Assembly (NCBI GenBank): GCA_050014815.1
Contig: JBEKCP010000157.1
Coordinates: 1-10,045 of the forward strand
Direction of reading: 5' to 3'
Length of the DNA: 10,045 bases
Source: JBEKCP01 sp050014815
Lineage (GTDB): Bacteria; Planctomycetota; Planctomycetia; Pirellulales; Thermoguttaceae
Shown here: piece after piece, positions 5,015 to 10,045 of the stretch
Layout: every line of letters starts with the position of its first letter
Numbering within the stretch: the stretch's first letter is position 1
Program-made: the position numbers and the translations under genes
The notes under the pieces: generated by a model
Seen by the model: the letters and a program-made list of their open reading frames with translations, nothing else
What the model was told of the DNA's origin: nothing
Database searches by the model: none

Positions 5015-5503
5015 TCAAGGGAATGTATCGGGTGCCGATATTCGTGGGGACGCCGCTCGCCGCGCAAACTGAGGATGCTTCTTCGCGATCCAGTTCTCGA
5101 TAAGCTCTTTGAACTCAGTGGTCTTCTCCAGAAGTTCATGGAGCTCCGTTGAGGTGATGATATTGGCGAGGTTGTAATCCACCGTGTTTCGTTTCTTGCG
5201 GCAGGTGTTGAAGTACTTCGCAAGCTTGGCGGCAGGCGCGCCGACTACCAGTTCAAGGCCCGTGAACGTGTTCTCATGGTGCCCCTGCTTGGCACTAACA
5301 CGATACCCGGCGCACGCGATAGCCATGGTCGCGAGTTGAAGCACGGCGTTATAGGCCGTAGCAAATCGCCTGTCCTCAGACAGACCAGCAATGGCGGCGT
5401 CCTTGAGGTCGCGCTCAACCACGGCCCGCAGGCCGTCGAGCTCTTGGCGACTCGTCTTGTGGGGCTTGGCACGATTAGTTGCAAGAAGCTGCTGCCAGGT
5501 CAT
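5015..5503 (-). CDS. HEPN domain protein, toxin-like partner of an MNT protein
   Basis: A 162-residue, mostly helical HEPN protein, predicted ribonuclease-type toxin of a HEPN-MNT pair. Visible family features are FATAYNAVLQLATMAIACAGYRVS (47-70, split here by position), GHHENTF (74-80) and RKKRNTVDY (102-110) at the place of the HEPN catalytic motif. Classical HEPN nucleases have R-x4-6-H; here the His position is Asp and the motif is R-N-x-x-D-Y, as in SAV_6107-like HEPN proteins, so nuclease activity is uncertain. Tyr110 could be a modification site for the MNT partner. I start at ATG 5503 with GGA seven bases upstream; a TTG four codons earlier is also open. It overlaps the MNT gene by 29 bp, so the two are co-expressed. 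Confidence 0.8.
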   Translation of the reverse strand: MTWQQLLATNRAKPHKTSRQELDGLRAVVERDLKDAAIAGLSEDRRFATAYNAVLQLATMAIACAGYRVSAKQGHHENTFTGLELVVGAPAAKLAKYFNTCRKKRNTVDYNLANIITSTELHELLEKTTEFKELIENWIAKKHPQFARRAASPRISAPDTFP

Positions 5504-6077
5504 TCGAGTTTCCAAAGATCAAGAGTTTGTCTCCGCCAACCACGGTCTTCAGGAAGTGGTGCCCTTGCTTCAACTTCCCGGCAAATTCCTCGGGAGAGAA
5601 CACCGTTGGATTGACTTCGCGGGCGAGCCGCTGTTCCACGTTGTGGAGTGCAGGTGAAAGATCGGCAAGGCTCACATCACCGACGATCATCAAATCCACG
5701 TCGCTTTCCGACAACTCTTCGCCTCGAGCAATTGAGCCATAGACGAACGCAACCTTGATGTGCTTCTGAAACGGGGCAAGCGTGTCTCGCAGGACATCGA
5801 CGAGCCCCAGCGTCTTGACCATGATGCCCTGCAATTCGTAAAGAATCGGGCAGTTCGGGTCTGGCTTGAAATAGACCTGCTTGCCCTCCTGACGCCGGAG
5901 CAGCACGCCCACTTCGACGAGCGACTCCATCTCGCGCTGGAGGCTCGACGGAGGAACGCCGATGTGCCGGGCGAGGTCGGCAAGGAACCACCACCGGTCC
6001 GGGTGCATCAGGGTGGCCGCAAGCACCGCTCGGCGGGTTTTCGGCAGTAAGGCGGCAATCAACGATGTCTTACGCAT
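5475..6077 (-). CDS. wHTH-MNT nucleotidyltransferase, antitoxin of a HEPN-MNT module
   Basis: A 200-residue fusion. Residues about 8-75 form a winged helix-turn-helix (LPKTRRAVLAATL, then FLADLARHIGVPPSSLQREM) with a predicted wing at 58-71. Residues about 105-185 form a minimal nucleotidyltransferase domain with the intact motif GS-x10-D-x-D (Gly114, Ser115, Asp126, Asp128) in VYGSIARGEELSESDVDL. The third carboxylate is not obvious; the strand reads VNPTVFSPEEF (155-165). In studied HEPN-MNT systems the MNT protein adds AMP to a Tyr of the HEPN toxin and so neutralises it. Here the fused DNA-binding domain suggests it also represses its own promoter, which carries inverted repeats. Only 8 bases separate the -10 from the ATG, so the mRNA would be essentially leaderless. 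HEPN follows with overlap. Confidence 0.85.
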   Translation of the reverse strand: MRKTSLIAALLPKTRRAVLAATLMHPDRWWFLADLARHIGVPPSSLQREMESLVEVGVLLRRQEGKQVYFKPDPNCPILYELQGIMVKTLGLVDVLRDTLAPFQKHIKVAFVYGSIARGEELSESDVDLMIVGDVSLADLSPALHNVEQRLAREVNPTVFSPEEFAGKLKQGHHFLKTVVGGDKLLIFGNSNDLAAASCN

Positions 6078-6107
6078 ATATCGTATTTATATACGCTAAT
6101 TGCGTAT
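6071..6107. promoter_or_regulatory. Putative operator: repeated TACGCA half-sites over the promoter
   Basis: ATACGC-TAATT-GCGTAT (6091-6107) is a 6-bp inverted repeat filling the spacer between -35 and -10. A second pair, TACG (6071-6074) with CGTA (6082-6085), spans the start site and ATG. The half-site TACGCA or a close variant occurs four times (6071, 6080, 6092, 6101). A repressor here would block RNA polymerase; the winged helix of the MNT protein is the obvious candidate. Confidence 0.5.
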
Positions 6108-6114
6108 GTGTCAA
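6086..6114 (-). promoter_or_regulatory. Near-consensus promoter of the MNT-HEPN operon
   Basis: On the - strand TTGACA (6114-6109) and TATAAA (6091-6086) are separated by exactly 17 bases. The start site would fall at about 6078-6080, directly at the ATG (6077), giving a leaderless or nearly leaderless message. No Shine-Dalgarno exists in the 8 intervening bases. Confidence 0.75.
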
Positions 6115-6240
6115 GCCGGCCCATACTCCCCCAATCCCACCGCCGTCTCGACCCCGGGCGTCCAACTCGGCAAACGCGTCAGGAACCTTTCTCTTGTCGT
6201 GGACCGCATGGAAACGATCACTGGGACCTTTTCTCGCTCC

Positions 6241-8931
6241 TTACTTCGCCTGGAACCGGTCGAGCTGCTTGCCGTAGTAATCTCTCTTGGGGTCCAGCTC
6301 GATGCACCGCTTCGTCAGGCGGACGGCCTCGGCCCGGTCGCCCTGGCGGAAACGCACCTCGGCCAAGGTGTCGAGGTAGGCCGCACGGTCCGGCTCCAAT
6401 TCCACGGCCAGCTTGGCGTGTGCCAGCGCCTTGTCGAGGTCGCGGTTGAGCGAGGCGGTCAGCCAGGCGAGATCGTTGTGATGGTTGGCGCTGCGGGGAA
6501 AGTCGCGGCAGATGTCCTCGTGAAGTGCGGCGGTGCGCTGGAACAGGGCGTCGGCCTCCGGCTTCCGGCCGGCCTGTTCGAGCTCCGGGACCACGCTCAG
6601 GACGAACTCGACGTTGCCGGGTATCGCCGTCTCGGCCTGGCGGAGTTCATCGAGGGCCTCGGCGACCTTTCCGGCCTTCAGGAGGCCGCGCCCCCGGCTG
6701 GCGTGTATCCGAAAGGGCAAGAGCAGATAGCCGCGGTGATCCCGCAGAAAGATATTCGGCTGGAGCAAACCCAGGACGAGCCTTTCCCAACAGTCGGCCG
6801 CGGTCAGGCGGTCGCCCCGATGGTCGGCGTCATCGCCAAGTTGTTCCAGCGCCTGGCTGCCGGCCCAAGCCTGAAAGGGGCCTGTCACGAGCGCCAGCTT
6901 GCACTGGCGGATCACTTCATCGTGGAGCCCGAGCCGTTTGATCGCCTCGATCAGATGATAGCGGCACGCGGTGTCGCCCAGCGGGAGGAGCAAGGCCAGT
7001 TCCATCTGGCGGCGACCCTCGGCTTCCCTGCCCGACTGGAGCCTGGCGTGCCCCAGCAGATACAGGGCGGCGGCACTATGGCGGTCCTTCGTCGAGGCTT
7101 CTTCATAGGCCCGGGCGGCCCGGTCCCATTGCTTCTGGTCGGCAAAGATGTTTCCCACTTTGACGAGGCCGTCGGCCGGGAGCGACTCGGCGGCCGCCTT
7201 TTCCGCGTACACGGCGGCCAGGTTGTCTTGGCCGCGACTCTGGCAGAACGAGGCGAGCGCCACCAAGGCCGCGCCGCGGGCATCCTTCTTTTCATTGCGC
7301 AATACCGTTTCCAGGCGGGCAGCCAGTTTGCGAAGCTCATCGGCTTGGCCCGCCACCGGCGCGCCGGCTGCCAGTAGCCGCTGGAGTCGCCCGAGGAGAG
7401 CGGCTTCCTTCTCGCCGGCATATTCGGCGCGGAGTAGACGCCAGAAGACCTCGGCAATCTCGAATTGGCCGGGGAACATCTTGTAGAACGCGCTGTGGGC
7501 CTGGTCAGGGTGGCGGGCCAGGAGCCGGGCGACGTGCTCGGCGGCCGCCTCCGAGAGGCCCAGGTCGATCTCGCAAGCCGACAGGTTCGACAGGAGAACG
7601 CCCCTCTCGTCCTTGTCCTTGCCAGCCACTGCGACGAGCGTGGCCAGCAGGTCGCGGGCCTTTTCCTTTTCGCCGAGGCGGTGCAGGGTGCGGACCATCT
7701 CGCACCCGAGCCGGAACCCTTCCACGGCACGGTCGTCGGCCGAGGCCAGGCCCAGGGTCGCGAGCCAATTGGGCCCCAGCAGCGCGGCCTCGTCGGGCCC
7801 CGCCCTTCGCAGCGCCTCGCGGTACTGGCCGCGAACGCAGAGCAACTGGAATCCGCTCGCCTTGTCCTGCTGGTACATCAGGTCGATTCCGTCCGTGATG
7901 CGTCCGTTGATCAGGAGGAGGGCGGCGCCGAACCAGCCCCCGCCGGGCTCCTGGGGGCACCGCTTGACGACCTCGGAGAGCGACTGGTCCATCGCCTCGC
8001 GCTGGCCCGCCAGGCGCTGGTATGCAGCCAACCGGCCCAGGGCCGCGAGTTGCGCGCGGATCCAGGCGTCGGGCGGCATGCCGGCCTTCCTCCGGAGCGC
8101 CTCCGCCCATTGGCCCGCCTCGATAGCGAACTCGCGGACGAGGTTGTCGTCCGACGTTTCTTTCGCCGCCTCGACGGCCGCGGCCGCATCGCCCCGGGCG
8201 CGGAGCAGATAGGCCAACCGCCGGCTGGCGACCGCGTCGGCCTGCTGCCGGAGGCCCGCGCGCAACTCCGCGATCTTCCCGTCGGCCTTGCCGCGGGCCA
8301 GCAGCAAGGCCGCATAATCGCGCACCAGCGCGTCGTCCGTCGCGTCCTGGAGCATCCGCTCGGCGCCGTCCATGTTGCCGTCCAGAAGGAGGTGAGCGAC
8401 CTGTTGAGCGGGCGAGCGGTTCAGAACATCGTCTGGATCGAGGAACTCCCGGGCGAGCGTCTGCCGGGCGGACTTGTCGGGCTCCAGCTCGATGAGCCGC
8501 CGCAGCAGCGGCAAGTCCTTCGCCGCCGCCAGTTGCCGGCACACCTCGCGCCTTGCTTCCACGTCGCCGAAACGGAAGCGGTTGATCCACTGGACCGTCT
8601 TGGGCGGCGTGTCGGGAAAGATCCCCCACCGGAACCGGCCGAGAATCTGACGGGCGCGATAACTGACTTCGCAATCGCTGCTTTGCAGGGCTTTTTCAAG
8701 GGCCGGCTCGGCCGCCTTCCCCGCCTCCCACAGCGTTTGCGAGGCACGCTCGCGAACGGTGTACTCCGGATCGCCGAGTTGCGGGACCGCCCGTTCGATC
8801 TCCGCGGCGGTCGGGGCCCGCTCGGCGGCCTCTGCTCGCGGTCCCGGGCCGGGCGTCCACGCCGCCAGCGCGAGGCCCACCGCCAGGCCAAGGAGCTTTG
8901 TTGCGCGACCGCGGCCGACTTGTCCGGTCAT
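6241..8931 (-). CDS. Large exported HEAT/TPR repeat protein
   Basis: An 896-residue repeat protein, probably a scaffold for protein-protein contacts outside the cytoplasm; no enzyme domain is seen. Residues 1-36 look like a signal peptide: basic start, hydrophobic LLGLAVGLALAAW (13-25), Ala-rich end near AEAAE. Residues about 43-102 form HEAT-like helices (VRERASQTLWEAGKAAEPAL), an arrangement familiar from planctomycete proteins. The rest is helical, with clear tetratricopeptide units at about 587-612, 621-646, 816-848 and 850-883 (LDTLAEVRFRQGDRAEAVRL). The gene is single and GC-rich, like the left-hand metabolic genes. ATG 8931 is preceded by GGAG nine bases upstream and GAGGA directly adjacent. 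No terminator is visible after the stop; the MNT promoter follows 127 bp further on. It is not recognisable as a named protein. Confidence 0.85.
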   Translation of the reverse strand: MTGQVGRGRATKLLGLAVGLALAAWTPGPGPRAEAAERAPTAAEIERAVPQLGDPEYTVRERASQTLWEAGKAAEPALEKALQSSDCEVSYRARQILGRFRWGIFPDTPPKTVQWINRFRFGDVEARREVCRQLAAAKDLPLLRRLIELEPDKSARQTLAREFLDPDDVLNRSPAQQVAHLLLDGNMDGAERMLQDATDDALVRDYAALLLARGKADGKIAELRAGLRQQADAVASRRLAYLLRARGDAAAAVEAAKETSDDNLVREFAIEAGQWAEALRRKAGMPPDAWIRAQLAALGRLAAYQRLAGQREAMDQSLSEVVKRCPQEPGGGWFGAALLLINGRITDGIDLMYQQDKASGFQLLCVRGQYREALRRAGPDEAALLGPNWLATLGLASADDRAVEGFRLGCEMVRTLHRLGEKEKARDLLATLVAVAGKDKDERGVLLSNLSACEIDLGLSEAAAEHVARLLARHPDQAHSAFYKMFPGQFEIAEVFWRLLRAEYAGEKEAALLGRLQRLLAAGAPVAGQADELRKLAARLETVLRNEKKDARGAALVALASFCQSRGQDNLAAVYAEKAAAESLPADGLVKVGNIFADQKQWDRAARAYEEASTKDRHSAAALYLLGHARLQSGREAEGRRQMELALLLPLGDTACRYHLIEAIKRLGLHDEVIRQCKLALVTGPFQAWAGSQALEQLGDDADHRGDRLTAADCWERLVLGLLQPNIFLRDHRGYLLLPFRIHASRGRGLLKAGKVAEALDELRQAETAIPGNVEFVLSVVPELEQAGRKPEADALFQRTAALHEDICRDFPRSANHHNDLAWLTASLNRDLDKALAHAKLAVELEPDRAAYLDTLAEVRFRQGDRAEAVRLTKRCIELDPKRDYYGKQLDRFQAK

Positions 8932-8972
8932 TCCTCGGCACTCCGCCTTCTACCTTGCGCCTTTACTACCGC

Positions 8973-8981
8973 ATTGTAGCA
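8973..8981 (-). promoter_or_regulatory. Extended -10 promoter of the TPR gene
   Basis: On the - strand TGC-TACAAT (8981-8973) fits the extended -10 pattern TGnTAnnnT. No convincing -35 is present. The start would be near 8966, giving a leader of about 35 bases. Confidence 0.45.
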
Positions 8982-9006
8982 CGCCGCCGGGGGATCTGGC
9001 GTGCTA
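8977..9006. promoter_or_regulatory. 9-bp inverted repeat overlapping the TPR promoter
   Basis: TAGCACGCC (8977-8985) and GGCGTGCTA (8998-9006) match perfectly around 12 bases. The left arm covers two bases of the -10 hexamer and the TG extension, which is the place expected for a repressor site. It could also be the terminator stem of an unseen transcript, but no T tract follows. Confidence 0.5.
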
Positions 9007-9130
9007 AGGATCATTAACAGCAACGAAATGACTGCGTTAAGAATCGTTAACCGACGCCCCCCGTTACGCTGGATCGTGCGACGGCATTTCAGCGCCTTAG
9101 GCGGTTTTCTCCGGCTGCCCTGTCTACGCT

Positions 9131-9153
9131 AACTCTCGTGCCGGCAAAGAGTT
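9131..9153. promoter_or_regulatory. Possible upstream activator site for the sigma-54 promoter
   Basis: AACTCT (9131-9136) and AGAGTT (9148-9153) form an inverted repeat with 11 bases between. Its centre lies about 100 bases before the expected start of transcription, the usual distance for enhancer-binding activators of sigma-54 promoters. Only one copy is seen. Confidence 0.3.
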
Positions 9154-9216
9154 GCGGAGGCACCTCATTTTCGCTGCGCAAGACGGCCACAGATCGCAAG
9201 AAAACAACGGGCTGGC

Positions 9217-9232
9217 TGGCATATTTTTTGCA
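9217..9232 (+). promoter_or_regulatory. Sigma-54 (RpoN) -24/-12 promoter of the PEP-CTERM gene
   Basis: TGGCATATTTTTTGCA carries the invariant GG (9218-9219) and GC (9230-9231) separated by exactly 10 bases, with the surrounding TGGCA and TTGCA consensus. The start should be near 9243, leaving a leader of about 150 bases. Sigma-54 control of PEP-CTERM genes through the PrsK/PrsR regulators is known from other bacteria; those regulators are not in this window. Confidence 0.8.
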
Positions 9233-9273
9233 CCCTACGACGGGATGCAATTTGAATAGGCTGAGGTGGGCAC

Positions 9274-9301
9274 TTCGGCCACCCGGCCGAAATCGCTTTT
9301 T
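9274..9301 (+). promoter_or_regulatory. Hairpin plus T tract in the PEP-CTERM leader
   Basis: TTCGGCC (9274-9280) pairs with GGCCGAA (9285-9291) around ACCC and is followed by ATCGCTTTTT, so it resembles an intrinsic terminator inside the transcript leader. GGTGG (9265-9269) can instead pair with CCACC (9279-9283), which would break this stem. It may be an attenuator or an mRNA-stabilising structure. Confidence 0.4.
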
Positions 9302-9396
9302 CGGAGACATTCTTCCGGCATGCTTCGCGCCGATGGCTTTCGGACAACCACCTGTAGAGGGCGGAAGACCCGATTAATCACCACGAGGAGAAAACC

Positions 9397-10044
9397 ATGT
9401 CCAGGCGAACGAGTTTGACGAGACTTGCCGCTTTGTTCCCACTTGTTGTCTTGGCGGTAGCGCCGGCATGGGGAGGGGTAATTACCACGTATACCAGTGC
9501 AGCAGCCTGGGACGCCGCCGTCGGTAACAATTATGTAACCGAGCCATTTAACGCCACAGGGCTCCAGCCGTTCACAGGTGTTACGACAACAGCGGGCCAA
9601 ATCGGTGCGGCGCGGGGTGTACTGACAGGCTCCGTTTGGACCGATCGGGTCGACCCGGGTGGCGCCACCACTACTTTCGCCTATAAACCGGGCACGGTGT
9701 TCGGTGCAGGAGCGACATGGGACACTTCGCCGGGCGGCGAAGGGACTGCTCTGTTAATTGTCGATCTTGTCGGCGGGGGGCAGACCGTTGCCCAGATCGG
9801 GCCGATTGACGGAACCTTCTTCGGCTGGACGTCAACAGTCCCATTTCAATCGTTCGAGATTGCGAGCGGGACCAACGGGGGCGTTGCAGAAACCTTCGAC
9901 ATGGACAATCTGCAATTCGCCACGGACACCCTGCCGGAGCCGAGCGGCTTCGCCATCGGGTCGCTGGTGGGGGCGGCAGGCATCGCCTTCGGCTGTTGCC
10001 GAGGGAAGCGGAACGCATCCCGCAGCACTGGGATTGTCGCGTAA
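9397..10044 (+). CDS. PEP-CTERM sorting domain protein
   Basis: A 215-residue exported protein with a complete PEP-CTERM signal, expected to be processed by an exosortase and released to the envelope or extracellular matrix. Residues 1-26 are a signal peptide (RRTSLTRL, then hydrophobic AALFPLVVLAVAPAW). The mature part (about 27-178) is rich in Gly, Thr, Phe and aromatic beta-strand patterns; FFGWTSTVPFQSFEI (141-155) and FDMDNLQFA (167-175) resemble the beta-sandwich ends common in this class. The C-terminus has PEP at 180-182, a hydrophobic segment (about 184-201), then RGKR (202-205) and an unusually long 10-residue tail. No Cys occurs in the mature part; CC lies at the end of the membrane segment. 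AGGAG (9386-9390) six bases before the ATG fixes the start. It is expressed from the sigma-54 promoter upstream. The exosortase gene is not in view; specific role unknown. Confidence 0.85.
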   Translation: MSRRTSLTRLAALFPLVVLAVAPAWGGVITTYTSAAAWDAAVGNNYVTEPFNATGLQPFTGVTTTAGQIGAARGVLTGSVWTDRVDPGGATTTFAYKPGTVFGAGATWDTSPGGEGTALLIVDLVGGGQTVAQIGPIDGTFFGWTSTVPFQSFEIASGTNGGVAETFDMDNLQFATDTLPEPSGFAIGSLVGAAGIAFGCCRGKRNASRSTGIVA

Positions 10045-10045
10045 G

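Larger units (their letters stand above)
8932..9396. other. Divergent regulatory region between the TPR and PEP-CTERM genes
   Basis: No credible gene in 465 bp. The left end holds the TPR promoter and its inverted repeat. At 9011-9051 three TTAA cores occur (CATTAAC, CGTTAAG, CGTTAAC), the last two 10 bp apart, in a locally AT-richer patch. The right half holds a possible activator site (9131-9153), the sigma-54 promoter (9217-9232) and a leader hairpin (9274-9291). Between about 9052 and 9130 I see only a short CGCC-TTA-GGCG stem followed by GTTTTCT. Confidence 0.7.

Noticed and set aside
6115..6240. Terminator or small RNA between the TPR stop and the MNT promoter
   Set aside because: No stem with a T tract and no promoter-like pair was seen in these 126 bases.
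7505..8674. 389-codon alternative - strand frame within the TPR gene
   Set aside because: Arg/Pro/Gly-rich out-of-frame translation; the HEAT/TPR frame explains the region.
6100..8979. Two long + strand open frames (6100-7377 and 7465-8979) opposite the TPR gene
   Set aside because: Both are antisense shadows of the GC-rich repeat gene, with arginine-, glycine- and alanine-rich sequence and no domain pattern.

Overview
The window looks like a GC-rich chromosomal segment from a planctomycete or a close relative. This is inferred from gene content only: a PEP-CTERM surface protein behind a sigma-54 promoter, a large exported HEAT/TPR protein, a FabI-type enoyl-ACP reductase, an AT-rich palindromic spacer, and dense intergenic palindromes. 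There is no rRNA or tRNA to fix the taxonomy.

Left part (1-2632, + strand): the 3' end of a long-form acyl-CoA dehydrogenase, an AT-rich 88-bp imperfect palindrome, fabI, a likely terminator, and a small DUF2283 gene. By eye these first two genes share the high GC of the right-hand TPR gene, while roughly 2400-6115 is lower and more mixed.

Middle part (2633-6115) is accessory. It opens with a 681-bp gene-free stretch holding an ordered array of palindromes. Four composite units of exactly 58 bp each contain three hairpins. They come as two subtypes (A, B) and are arranged in mirror order A-B-solo-mini | mini-solo-B-A, with the strand orientation flipping at about 2967-2975. A nested hairpin and a good extended -10 promoter then precede a translationally coupled pair, Nmad3 then Nmad2 (nucleotide-modification-associated domain families). 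No methyltransferase, oxygenase or glycosyltransferase is visible beside them. On the opposite strand, abutting the end of Nmad2, lie two toxin-antitoxin type modules. One is a DUF433 antitoxin gene whose DUF5615 (PIN-like) toxin partner is cut off after about 18 codons. The other is an intact wHTH-MNT / HEPN pair, driven by a near-consensus promoter that would give an almost leaderless transcript and that overlaps inverted repeats.

Right part (6241-10045): on the - strand, an 896-residue exported HEAT/TPR protein with an extended -10 promoter overlapped by a 9-bp inverted repeat. On the + strand, a complete PEP-CTERM protein preceded by a textbook -24/-12 sigma-54 promoter, a possible upstream activator site, and a hairpin in the leader.

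The strongest candidates for something undescribed are the mirror-ordered 58-bp palindrome units and the self-contained Nmad3-Nmad2 operon beside them. Everything here is from reading the sequence; no database search was run.
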